From the NCBI GenBank assembly GCA_000711775.1, contig ARYC01017088.1, forward strand, positions 1-64,000: a stretch of DNA of 64,000 nucleotides, in the 5' to 3' direction. The translations under genes and the position numbers were made by a program. Position 1 is the stretch's first letter, and each line of letters begins with the position of its first letter. Under the pieces are notes generated by a model that saw only the letters and a program-made list of their open reading frames with translations, did not search any database and was not told where the DNA came from. The DNA is from Oxytricha trifallax. Lineage: Eukaryota; Ciliophora; Spirotrichea; Sporadotrichida; Oxytrichidae. Shown here one piece after another: positions 24,931 through 36,398 of this stretch.

Positions 24931-27002
24931 TTTCTACAATTTTCAATTTTTTTCATTATTTTTTATGATTAAAATATAAAAATGATTATTTATATTTAAA
25001 TTGAATTTATAACTTTGTGAATCTTTGAGAATGTATTTTACTTCAAATCTTAATAATGTTTTTGAGCAAATGGAATTAGAAATACCTCAGATTTTTAATT
25101 TGTTCATTATTGTTAATAAAATCTTTTGCATATTGTATTATGAAATATAATAACTTGATTATATTGGAGTAGATGATTCTTTGACATTACGTTTTTCATT
25201 ATTAGAATTGTTTTGCTCTTGAATTAAGTAAAAAAAATTATCATAGAGGCTTTTTCAGAGCTTAGATTTGAAAATAGGCTCCTATTTTATTAAATGAAAG
25301 ATGGTTCATATGTATGGTCGCCAAATCTGACTTTGAAAAAAGTAAGCAAATATTTAAATCTCTATTTCATTATTTTCTTAAACAATAAAAATATAAAATT
25401 CAAAATGCTCATTTTAAGTAAGCACAATATATACTAATATCTCTTTTTTATGGTGTAACAGCAACACAGGGAAGAATGAGAGTGCTAGGGAGAGTAGGGA
25501 TATATTAAAAATCTTATTTAAAATTAGAGCTCAAGCTTCTTTCAGATTAGCAGATGTACTGTGTCTTAGGATGGAACACCTGACAGGCATTGTAACATTG
25601 AGATTTAAATGAATTTATTTAATAATTAAGATTAATAAGTTGAGATTATCAAGCAAATTTCAATTAATGATTAAATAAATTTCATGTGATAACCCTAATT
25701 ATATTTTAGAAATAAATAGTTAAAATTTTTTTTCATAATTTTATTTATTATTTGTTTATCATCCTGTTTTGATTCTATTATCTTTGAATAGTAAGCTATA
25801 AATTATGTTTCCAACAAATTTTTTGATGATTTTAATCATGTTCAAATTAAAAAAATAATTTAATCATGTTTATTAAAATAAATAATTTATTTTTAAGCAA
25901 TAGATGCTTAAATTTTATAGAAATTGAAATCATCTTTATATAATATTCTAATGAGCTCAGTAAGTACCTTTTTATTCACAGCTTTTTATATCTTAGAGGT
26001 CTTAAAATTTAAATTTGTTCCTATTACTCACTATTGCTTTGCGATAGTAGCTTGTTTCGATTTTCTTCATTAAATATATAATAAAAAAAATTATTTGTTA
26101 AATAGCACTTTAATTTGTATGTATTGCTTATAATTGTGAAAATAGATTAAATTGAAGGACTTTATTCTTGTTGATTTCCTGCACTTTATCAAAATCTCTT
26201 TCAATTTCAAGATCACTAACCAAATCATTTAAATCGCTTGTTTGATGTTTAAAAAAGTACATTAGCCATAGCATAATCTTTTTCATGCTTTAAAGGATAA
26301 ACTGTTTAGCTTTAAATAATAATTATAATTCGAATAAGACTCTTTCTCCTTATTGATAACTTTTCCTGCAATTAAAAAGATTAAAATAACTCAAGAACAA
26401 TTTCTTTTATTTAAGCAAAAAAAAGCCATTCTTATTTTTATTATTAAAGCATTATAGCTTGTTAACCATTTTAGTTGATTTTCCTCTTTTAAGAATTTAT
26501 CAAAAGTAAATTATTTATTATTAAGGAATTTTTACTGAGCTTTAATAATGAATTTACTATTTTAATTTGACTACCTTAACATTTGGAATGAATGAACTCA
26601 GTTTTTAATTTAAAAATGAGTATTAATTAATGTTATTATTTGTATCAACAGAACATTATATATTTGTATATAAATGCTTAATATTTTGAGACAATGTTTT
26701 TCAAATTTGTAGCATCTCTTGGAATCTACTAAAGTTATCTAGTTTATCGCACAGATCTTTCTTGTCATTTTATGAATAAATAAAACAATTATTATTTAAT
26801 AAAAAAATTAATGATTACTGAGCACATGATTATTTTGAATTATTGTTAGTTTTACCTTCCTTGCTTGTTCAGAAGTATTTTTGTGATTTTTAATCAAAAA
26901 TTTCATACTTGTTAAGGTAAAATTTTTGAAGTATAGAATGAAATTTATATGCAAATTAAAATTAATTGACATGAAAGCTCATATCTCATTTCCAACTGAC
27001 AC
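24931..27002. other. Spacer with possible short coding patches
   Basis: Mostly AT-rich. Two short stretches look coding under TAA/TAG=Gln: plus strand about 25,240-25,345 (contains EAFSELRFENRLLFYQ then YVWSPNLTLKK, followed by a GTAAGC donor-like site), and minus strand about 26,135-26,260 (contains SDLNDLVSDLEIERDFDKVQ). No family recognised. They could be isolated macronuclear-destined segments. Confidence 0.35.
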
Positions 27003-28622
27003 TCATCCAACCCTTAAGTTATTCTCCCTTGCAAACAACTCTAAATAGTGTCCACCTGGGCAAAGTTTCTCAATAATATCTTTTAATGCCTCTGGTTTTG
27101 CAGAGTTTTTCCCAGGTATTCTTTCAATTATGTCATCAGCAGTAAATGATTTCATGGTAGTTGGAACATTTCCTTTTAATCCTATTAGACAAATCTCTTT
27201 GCTATGGCGAACATGATAACCAGGTCTCTTTTTGTATTTCTTAGTTTAGCCTTTCTTTAGCCAGCAAATTGAATCAACAATTCTATAATTAATAATGTTT
27301 AGTAATAAGATTTCCTTACCTGTAACCTTTCAGAAGCATGAAAGCTATTGCATCAACGAATTTCTGTGCCACTGTCCACATGAAAAGATATCCTTGGTCT
27401 TGCAAGTCTTCGATTTCAAGCTCATAAAGATCTTTCATAGATAAAGTCTAATTAGGAATAAATTGATTTCCACTTTCAGTTTTCAAATCTATTGGCCAGG
27501 CGTAGTCAATTTCAACTGCTGAAAATTTTTATCCATATATCTTTTGATGGACACTTGATAAACTTTGCAGAACCCCTTTTTAGTTAAATCTGCATTAATT
27601 GGAATCGAGGGGATTTTGTTTAATTCTTTTAAATTATTTCCCAAATTTTCATCTACTTTGTCGAGGATGCCTTGATAAGTTTCTAAGATTTCATCGTATT
27701 GCTATCTTTCTTGATCAATTTGTTCTTTTATTTTTTTGAAGTCTATATCGCTTTATTACTAAATTTGTTGAATAGTATCACTAAGAATCATCTACTACTC
27801 TGAGTATAAATAATTTATGACTTCTTCTACAAGCTCAAGAAGATAATTAAAGCATTTATTTATAAATTTATTTACAGTATGCTGCTTTTGCAAATTATCG
27901 TTTAAGAGATTATTCTTGTAAACTTAGATTTAATTCAAAAGATTTTTCTTTGTAAATTCAACTTGATTAACCTAGTTATCTGATAAACTTTTAACTCTCT
28001 AAGCAATCTTTTTGTTTTAGTTTTCAGGAGTGACAAAATCAATTATTACTTTCTCAGCCTTTTTATTTTATTTCTAAATTTATTGGCATTTAATTAAGTG
28101 ATTTATCATCTAATGCTTGCATTAAAGCTACTCATTGAGTTCACTGAAAAAATCGGGCTTCCTATCTGTAGTTATGTTAATTTTCTCTAATTAGTTTAAA
28201 TACCCATTTTCCTAAAATGTAGAAAGTGCTTAGTTAAACTCTTATCTCTCAACTTCCATTTGTTCATCACCACTTTCAAATGAGTAGTAGTCACGAGTAT
28301 TTTACTTTAATAAATCTACAACGTATTCTGATTTAGCCCTTATTGAATTCTTTACTTCCAATGTGTCCGAGACTTATATTTTTTGGCTGGTCTTTAAATA
28401 ATCTCGACCCTCGACTACCTTGAAACCTTAAAGAGAAATGTTTTGATTTGTGAGAAAAGTTTTATGTGAGGTTATTACATGGCCTCTAATATTTTTGGAA
28501 GACATAAGTTGATTTGGCCTATTTAGTTGGCAACAATAAATGCAGAGATATGCAGTTCTGCTTTCATTATTTTTCTTGTTTTTAAAAGCATTGTTAAGAT
28601 TAGACTATTTGCCTCTACCCAT
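27003..28622 (-). CDS. MT-A70-family methyltransferase-like protein with N-terminal zinc finger
   Basis: Start ATG at 28,622 (MGRGK), stop TGA at 27,003. Order: a C2H2-like finger near residue 30 (CIYCC with a later HVITSH), a long coiled-coil-rich middle, then an MT-A70 domain (DYAWPIDL, LQDQGYLFMWTVAQKFVDAI, GYHVRHSKEICLIGLKGN, SAKPEALKDIIEKLCPG, LELFAREN). One intron, 27,283-27,319 (GTAAGG...TATAG, 37 nt). The diagnostic DPPW motif of catalytic members is DYAW here, so catalysis is doubtful and a partner-subunit role (as METTL14 or MTA9 have) is possible. One frame change at about 27,550 disappears if a short IES or mini-intron is removed, giving about 520 residues. In ciliates MT-A70 proteins make DNA N6-adenine methylation. 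Looks like a host gene destined for the macronucleus. Confidence 0.8.
27544..27559 (-). other. Candidate 11-bp IES with 5-bp pointer in the MT-A70 gene
   Basis: TTGAT occurs at 27,544-27,548 and again at 27,555-27,559. Removing one repeat plus the 6 bp between restores a single reading frame through the methyltransferase domain. An alternative reading is a 23-nt GT...AG mini-intron covering the same place, which also restores frame. Confidence 0.5.
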
Positions 28623-30409
28623 TGAATCGATATTAATTTGAATTTACTATGACTATTGATTAATTTCTTCTTGAATTTATACAAAAAACTTGGTTTTGTA
28701 ATGAATATTTGATTTAAGGTTTTGAATTTGTTAACCTTTGATTTTGAAACACTTTTCATTTCCACTTTTAATCTATTCTAAACATATTATTATAAATTGG
28801 TAATTAAGTAAATAAATTTCTAGGTAGTTCGATCTTTTATTTATATTATTACTATAAATTAGTGAATTCTTTAATAAAATAGTCTTGTTAGACTTTTATC
28901 ATAAACTAAGCTGTTTTATTAATTTGAATTACTCTTAAGTTAATTTGAGGAAACTATATAGCGTTCTACAAATATCAACAGTATTCTATTTTATAAGTTT
29001 TCGTATTAGTAACTACAGTATTTTATGAATGAAATATTTTAACTTTAAACGAGATTTACTAGATGTTTCCATCTAAAATAAATATTTTATTATTATTATT
29101 TTGTTTGAGCGGATATCCGCGCTTGATTTTAAAAGTAATAAATTTGTTCTTCGATAGTAAAACTAATTAATACCAAATTTCCCCAGAAAATTTTAAAGAA
29201 AATTGGCTTGATTAACAAGTTCATTTTTCATCATTAAATTTAATTGAGATTGTTAAAAAAAAATGATCTGTAAAAACAATTATAGGTGTTGCTTTAAAGT
29301 TCTTAAAATAATAACTTACTCAATATTATTGCGTTGAAATTAAGGATTAATTTATTAGAGTCAAGTACCTAATTTAGTCTTAAAGGCTGACCTACTATTT
29401 ATTTAATATAAAATTTTTAATATAAAAGTAGAGAAAACTGATTTTAAGTTATCATTATTTAACTAACTTTTAATTTGAAAGCTCGGATATTCGCTCACCT
29501 TAAATAACTTTATTATATATGAAATAAAAAGTTTAATAGGTGTTAAAGGTTTAAGGGGAAATTTTTCATTTATAGAAATAAGCATATTGAAATAAATTTA
29601 TAAAAAATTATAATAAGCGGATATCCGCTTTCTTTTAAAACAAGTAAAATTCAAAATTTACTACAATTTATTTAGTTATTATATATTTTATAAAGACGTC
29701 TATGCATCAGAAAGATATAAAATTTGTATGAATTTTTATAAAACTATAGTAATGCAAATAATCCTATTTAATTTAATGAGGAATATATTTATATAAACTT
29801 GCAATCGATAGTATTTATATTAATTGAAATTATTTGTTTAATTTAGAGTGCGCGGATATCCGCGCTATTTAAAGCGGATATACGCTCTTAGTATTCTCAA
29901 TAAAAATATTTAAGCTTTTTGTTTATATATGAAAAAATAAGTCGATTAAAAACTATAAAATACTAGAAACTAACTATTTTTTATAGGGAAAATTTTATTA
30001 TAGCATTGAACTAATCTACATTCAATGACTTTTATGTAACTTTGGAAATAGTGTTATTTAATTTTAAAGTCTTTTTATCCAAAATTAATATAGTCTAAGG
30101 GTTAATGTTTGAATTTTACAAAGCTTTAGATCTGAACTTTTAGATTTTGATTTAATAACCTTATAATACTTTACAATTTGAATAAAATTACTCAATTCCC
30201 AATTCTTTGAAAGTAAATAATAGAAAGCTTTAAGCAAATTAATGAATAAATTCATAAAAATATTTATTCTTGAGACTTACTAGAGTTTACACTTCCGTGT
30301 AATAGAATCTCAAGTTGGCAGTGTGATTCAATTTCAAATGTTCTATAGGCTTATGTCATTAAGTGCATTAGTTATAGATTTTATGAAACATTTTTGGCCC
30401 ATTCGCAAT
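28623..30409. other. Spacer upstream of the MT-A70 gene
   Basis: AT-rich, no gene seen. Contains the palindrome cluster listed separately at 29,109-29,885. Confidence 0.5.
29109..29885. repeat. Cluster of five GCGGATATCCGC palindromes
   Basis: Perfect GCGGATATCCGC at 29,109, 29,617 and 29,852, with variants GCTCGGATATTCGC at 29,481 and GCGGATATACGC at 29,874. The cores sit in otherwise extremely AT-rich DNA and some have extended symmetry (AAGCGGATATCCGCTT). Spacing is irregular (about 370, 135, 235 and 22 bp). Likely binding sites for a dimeric protein, by inference from palindromy and clustering. Confidence 0.8.
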
Positions 30410-31291
30410 TCATGTCTTAAATTTATTCAGAAAGCGATTAAATCTAAGAGTAATGCATCTTCTACCGGTTTTTATCATTTTTTTAATTTGAGCATTTAAT
30501 TAATTTTATGTGTTTAATGAGTTGTAAGTTATCCTTCTTTTTATCTACGCAAAAAACCTCTCGACTGGAGCAAGCATGAAATGATAAGGACCTAGATACA
30601 TAGTCGGTATATTGAGAAGCCTGAGCTTTCGCGTCAAGAATTCACTTCTGTGGTAGGATGCATTATCTAGCATAATAATTGTAGTAGCTCTCCAATTTTC
30701 ATCGCGGATGTCTAAATGATTTACCAATTTCAATAAGAAGTAATAAACGGTTTGGCTACATGTTTTCCCTTTGTTGACAGCAAAGAATGCTTCGCTTTGA
30801 CTTGTGAGTCCTGCAACAATTCCTATTTGATCTAGTCTTTTCGATTAAGTGGTGTGATTTAGTAATCCTCTTGCCTTCCATGACTTTGAACTATTTTGGC
30901 TGAACTTGATTTAGCTTTCATCAATATTTATTATAGTTTTCCCATCGAAAATGTTTTGGATAAAGTAGAACGCTGAAATCTATCTCTAAATCTTAGACTT
31001 TAAAATGTTAACTCGAGGATTGAGATAATATTGCTTTCTAAAGCTAAGGCTAGTCTCTTCTTTCAAGAATGTTCTTATCCTTGAAATAGAAAGTTTAAAG
31101 CCAGTAAAATTCTGCACATGCTACTAGAATTCCCTGCAACTGTTTAGGCAGCCTCTCATCATAATGTAATCTTATATGCAGCATTTGAGGAGAGGCTGTA
31201 GCTACCTTTATTTAAATGGAGTATGTTTTTTAATTGCTTTTGCACTTGATTAAGCAGAATTTAATACACTTTTTATTTATCTGTTTGACAT
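30410..31291 (-). CDS. IS630-like DDE transposase, intact frame
   Basis: A single 293-residue frame under TAA/TAG=Gln, ATG at 31,291 to TGA at 30,410. The N-terminus is basic and helical with a helix-turn-helix-like stretch (CREFQQHVQNFTGFKLSISR). The catalytic core follows IS630/Tc1-mariner DDE elements: TIINIDESQIKFS (first Asp), IIMLDNASYHRSEF (second Asp) and MLAPVERFFAQIKRR (Glu). It differs clearly from the TBE transposases in the window. No terminal repeats were found around it, so whether it is still mobile, part of a larger cargo element, or a domesticated gene is open. Its stop lies well away from the next gene; the gene upstream on the same strand ends 9 bp before its start codon. 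Confidence 0.85.
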
Positions 31292-31300
31292 TTTGTAGCG

Positions 31301-32060
31301 TCATTACAAGTTGCTTATTGGTACCTTGTGCTCGTCAATTAATATATTTAATTTACTTTGACTTGGAACTTTATTCTGGTCCTTGTATTTTATTTTAAGT
31401 TTTGCATTTGTGACTTTAAGATTACTTTGGCCTATTAAATCAAAGTTTGTTGAGCTATCAATGCTAAGCTAGATCTACCTTTCCATAATTTTTTATTGGT
31501 TTTCATTCGCTCCGTCGCCAAGCAAGAGCTATTCTAAAAGCTCCCTTTCTGTGCTTGAATCAAACTTTTTGAAGGTTTTAACTATGATTATTGATTTGAG
31601 AATTTATCTCATAACATCTATTTGGCTTAACATACTCCAGGCTTCAGAGCCAGACTAACAATTCAAGGCCACTTTTCTAGGATCTTAGATTTAATATTGT
31701 GGGATTCCAGCTTTCATCTTCTTCAGTACTTGCTTCTCGAGCTAACTAATATCGTAATTTCTGAGCAATGAAATTTAGATAGGTTAGTCAAGCTGAGGTT
31801 CGCACTTTAAAAGATTTGAGGTATAGTATTATGAGTTCTAATCAACTGAGAAATTTAGATTTTCACTCCCATCTGATGACTCCTCTTCATCCCCAGTTTA
31901 ACTTTAGTTATCACCATTAGTTTCTAGAAAAAATCTGTGATCTTAGATTTCAATGTTCTTAAATGATTCATCGTGAGTTTTAGTTATCAATGATTTGTGA
32001 AGAAGGATTACTTTAAAGAGAATTGAATTTACGTCAAAAGTTTTTCTTGATATCAAATAG
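31301..32060 (-). CDS. Unidentified acidic protein upstream of the transposase
   Basis: One open minus-strand frame ends at TGA 31,301, only 9 bp before the transposase ATG. It includes HDESFKNIEIQDHRFFLET, an acidic stretch (DEEESSDGSENL), then LEKQVLKKMKAGIPQYQ and ERELLEQLLLGDGANENQQK. No start codon is visible near 32,060, so the 5' end may lie beyond an intron, or the start is not conserved. I do not recognise the family. The tight head-to-tail arrangement suggests it belongs with the transposase. Confidence 0.55.
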
Positions 32061-32149
32061 TCCCTATATAATTTACTTATTTAATAATTACTAATTAAAA
32101 TTTAATTATTAAAACTTTGAAAATTAACTTGCACTATCTCCTGAGATAG

Positions 32150-32987
32150 ATGGAAGGAAGACCTGGACTTACTGAAATGAACGTAAATCAAATACGTTAA
32201 AAGATTGGAAGTAAAAAGGAGCTCTATGAGTTTCTAACTTAAGAGTGCAACGCCTATTTACCGAAATTGACTTGTACCAACGTGTATTTTCTGAAGAACA
32301 TAATAAATGGAGAGAAAAATGTAAACTATTCTTATCTAAACTTTCATAGTACCTAAAGAGAAATGAAATAATCGTTACTGCCATTCAATAAATCGAGGGA
32401 CTCACGGCAGATGACTTTATTGATTTTGCTTAAAGGAATCAGCAAGCCCTTTCTTTCCTCCCTGACCAGTGCGACTGGTTGCATTTGGATAAGCAATGGA
32501 TATGTGATATGATAATGACTATCGACCCTTAAGGCACTCAGCAAATTGTTTAAAAGGCTAAAGAGGACCGAAGAGATAGATTAAATAAGTCCCAGAACAT
32601 GATAGTGGGAATGCAACCTGAGTTCGTGCAAGCCCTCAACAACTCATTAAACTTTAGCAGTAATTCTTATTTAATTTCATTTTAACATTAGGGCAAAAAG
32701 GACGGTCAGCTTTCTTTCTAAAGCCGGGGTCATAGAGAAAACGAAGACACAAAGAAATTGAAGAAGTCAAACAAGAAGAGCAATAGCTAAATTAGAGCAA
32801 GTAAAACTACCTTTAGCAAAATAAAAGAGTCCGGCAAGAGATGAATAGTCTTCAAGAACAATTAGAAGAGCTTAATGAATATAAATAATTGGTAATGCAC
32901 TTGGATTAATCAGGAATCATTAACGAAGATGGAAACCCCCTTTTTTAGAACTTGAATTAAAATGACAACAATAATGACATGCAGTGA
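32150..32987 (+). pseudogene. Unidentified protein with coiled-coil C-terminus, frame broken
   Basis: Starts at ATG 32,150 (MEGRPGLTEMNVNQIRQKIG). The best coding signal then moves to another phase (DLYQRVFSEEHNKWREKC, EGLTADDFIDFAQRNQQAL, LPDQCDWLHLDKQWICDM) and again near 32,700 into a basic and heptad-rich end (QRKRRHKEIEEVKQEEQQ, SLQEQLEELNEYKQLV), TGA at 32,985. So at least two frame changes. The basic region followed by leucine heptads resembles a bZIP-like or coiled-coil protein. Function unknown. It is divergent from the 31.3 kb gene and convergent with the SecA-like gene. Confidence 0.55.
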
Positions 32988-33108
32988 TTTCAACACTTTA
33001 AGATTTACAATCCTTTAACTTTATTAACAAAATTTAAACACAAAAGATTACTCAAACTATTTATGCAGTATACTTATTTTTAATTAACTCACAATTCTTC
33101 TTCCTGTC

Positions 33109-36100
33109 TCATTATTTAATCGATAATCTTGTAACTCTTTTTTATAAAACATTCGAGGTCATCTTGGTGTCTAATTGGCTTTTGCCTTCAACAGAGTTAA
33201 GATCATGACTCTTTTTTGTAGCTTATTTTGTTGGGTTAGATTTGGACTTATTCAGTTTCTAGGCTTAAATCTTGTTTTGTTTATCGGTCTTTTCTGTAAC
33301 TTTTAGGTCTCTTTTCTTGATTGCTTTCTTTTTGGAATCATCCCCCTAGTTTAAATTGGGATCTTAATCACTTATAATAGTTTGCTTTTCTATTATTGAC
33401 GATGGAGTTTGGGGTTTACTGTCTGCCAAAGCAATCTTATCTTTTAAATTAGAGTCCTTAACATTAATGGGGGACTTGCAGCTGTTCTATTTCTGCTCTT
33501 CTTCAGTATCAATTTTTTCAATTTAAAGCTTATTCTTTTCCTTTATCATTTCATATAGTTGATGGTTTTAACCTTGTTGATTATCACTCTCATCCTCAAA
33601 TGAGCTAATTTACCTCTAACCTTTTGCTATTTATTCTTCACGAGTTGAATCTTCAACTTAATTTTTCTCAGGACAATACTTAATTTGCTACTACTAATAG
33701 GATTAACTTAGCATCGTCTAAAGTTTTGAAAATTTTATATGATTCTCATTTTCCAAGAACTCCTGCCTATATTGAATTGCTTGCTCAACTGTATCCTGCG
33801 AGCCTGATATCAGCAACACATGTCTCCATTGCCCTTTATTCTCTAGTCTTGCAACTGCCTATTATTTACTAAGTTGTTCTCTTAGAAAACACATCGCTTA
33901 TTAATAGGTAAAGTCCACCACTATCCTCAATTTCTTTTGAGGTTTGAAGATCTGTCCCCCTGCCTTGCATAACAGTTAAAAGTAAGACCCCGAATCTTTT
34001 GCTGCTATTTCTAATATTAAACTTGCCCTCCAAGTATGCGTCCGCTTTGGAACCCTTAACTCCTTTCATGCTATAGAATTGAAGTTCCCGAAACTTCTTA
34101 AAGTATGCATCTATTATCTAGTAAGTCCCCGAAGCTACTATAATCACAGGTGTTTGCAAAGTTTGTTTCATGCACAGTTCATTTAGGTACTTACAGTAAT
34201 CTTGCTAACAGGAATTGAGTAGAATATCAGAAGCATGAACCTTCTTGTCCGATTTTAAGGACGATAGAGTGGGAAACTTTATTTCTTTGGTCCCAAACGC
34301 CACATCCAAGCAAATCTCCTCTTTCTAAGTAAGCGTTGAGCACGTTAAGCATATTAGCTTATGAGGAATCCGAAAGAATCGAATCCATTCAGACATTGCT
34401 GTAGGGGAGCCTTCGAAAACAAGCCAGTCATATTCATCAACAATTAGTATTGAGTTCTTTGAGAAATCTCTGAACGGCTTATCGTATATCTGACTCTCAA
34501 AGTACTTTTAAGTCATATAGTAAACCCCAAGCTTATTCTCATACTAGTTGTAATTAATGTTCAAATTGCTTTTAATTATAGTGTTTTGAAATCTCTTTTC
34601 ATCCCTGAGAATAAGATAATCATTTTTGCCCAAAATTATAGTACTTCTTTGTTGTTCCTTGGTCAATATAACAGCAATTATTGCACAAAGTAAGGTTTTG
34701 CAATTTCCTATGCCAAAGTTGATAAATTAAAATACCTCGCTTGTCCACATAAGAATAGGCTAAGCAGAGTTTTTAGAGAGCCAGGAGGTTGAACCCTATC
34801 AGTGTTTCTAGAGATTTTATTTGCTGAGATTCCTTTGTTATGTTTTCTTAAAGTTCATAACAAAACTTTTAAGCCTGCTCATTACCCTTATTGAGTTTTT
34901 TGAACTTGCCAACCATTTTGTAAAATTACTAGCCACTTAGGTCTTCTACATGCTTGGGTTCTTTATGATTTGTTTAATGGAGTGAAGATTGCCATTTATT
35001 AGGTCTGCGATTAAGTCTGGTCTGTTCTTAACTCCTTTTTCAATTTGGATAAAAGTTATTTATTTAACAACTTCAGCTATTTCGGTAACTTTTCCAATCC
35101 AGCTAGGATTTCTTTCTTTTAATTCAACTGATATCTGAGCTATCAACATTGAAAAGTCAGCTTAGTCTAAATAGTCCCATTTTTTAATAAAAGTTTCTTT
35201 AATATTGTTTATCAACTATTCGAGTTCGGTGTAGTTTCTTGATTGACAGAGGGCACATATTTAAACAAAATCACCTACAAGGTTGATTGGAATTTCTCCA
35301 ATCAATCTGAGACCTTTATTTTACTTAAGAACTTGTATGAAGGGTTTGTTGAGGCATTATAGAGTGTTAGGGAGCAACCTTACCACTTGTGGATCCACTT
35401 TAAATTATGCAAAAGTCCCCACCATAAGGGGAATAATGCCAATGTTTTTGCTGTCAAGAAGAACAAGCTCTTTTTACAATTATGAAAATTGTTCAACTTC
35501 ATTGATGAAGATGTAGTTTGAGAGGCCGAAGGTTTACTCAGAATTTGGCCTTTGGGCAAGAAGAGTCATAGAATTTTTGAGAAGGTCCTGATCTATTACA
35601 ATAAGCTCGTTTCTGTAGTATAGTAAGGACTAAACAAAAAGTCTGGTTTTTATCTGTATGTCCATTTTGGAGTTTAAGTTTAGCTCGTGAATAAGCCCAA
35701 ACATTCCATCACAGAAACTCGATGAGCACGTAGTTTTAAGATTAATTAAGAAGTCCAACAAGCTCTAGCTATTTCTCTAGCAAATCTGCTCTATAAATTG
35801 ATATCTTTCTTAGGGCTTTAAAAGCATATATTCCCTCAAGTAATTTGAAGTTAGCTCTGATTGGATCTTAGCTCCATAGTTAGCTTAAGGTGTCAGTGTG
35901 TTTTGTTAGTTGAATATATTCGCTTTAGGAGTATAGAAAGGTACGTATGGTTGCTGTAATTAACTAAAATCAAATTATCTTTTGCTGAACGTCAAGGCCA
36001 GCGACTGATTAGGCTCGAACGGACTTTGAAAAAGACTTGGAAGTCTTGTTTAAGATGTATTTGCTTATAAATCTAGGAAGATCCTTTGAATCTTTTAAGG

Positions 36101-36398
36101 GCTTAAACTCCTCCAGCTCGAGGAGTTTCTCTATGTCATAATTTTTTGTTGGAAGTATTAACTTTGCCCTATCAATAAGTAACGGATACTCTGCTCCATC
36201 ATAAACTGGCTTCCTTCCACGCTTCCTTGCGTTAGTCTCTAAATCTCCTTCATGGGCTTACATACCAAAGAATCCTGGGGTTTCAGCATTTCCAGGAACT
36301 AAAACATTCTCTGGGAAAATAGCTTAGTAGTCTTTTTTATTATTGTCCTTATCGCTAAAGGATTGGATTGAGGATTGACTTCCTTGTTCAGTATCCAT
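33109..36398 (-). pseudogene. SecA-like DEAD/DEAH ATPase gene, decayed
   Basis: Start ATG at 36,398 (MDTEQGSQSSIQSFSDKD), stop near 33,109; about 1,090 codons. The N-terminal two thirds are unassigned. A SecA-type motor follows: a Walker A-like GIGNCKTLLCAIIAVIL (SecA GEGKT class, degenerate), a Walker B-like NSILIVDEYDWLVFEG, then motif V GRGTDLQTSKEIEDSGGLY and a motif VI-like segment. A Ser/Gln/Lys-rich tail ends the protein. At least three frame changes are needed along its length, near 35,980, 34,740 and 33,890. In bacteria SecA drives protein export; SecA-like ATPases in ciliates have no known role that I can cite. Possible cargo of a mobile element or a decaying host gene. Confidence 0.65.

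Noticed and set aside
34700-34770. UvrD-type helicase for the 33-36 kb gene
   Set aside because: The motif pattern (GRGTD followed by GGLY, and the order of the motor motifs) fits SecA-like ATPases better than SF1 helicases.
18030-36398. A Polinton/Maverick-type element
   Set aside because: No capsid, protease, packaging ATPase or DNA polymerase B was seen; gene sets fit TBE-type and IS630-type DNA transposons plus a small Rep unit.
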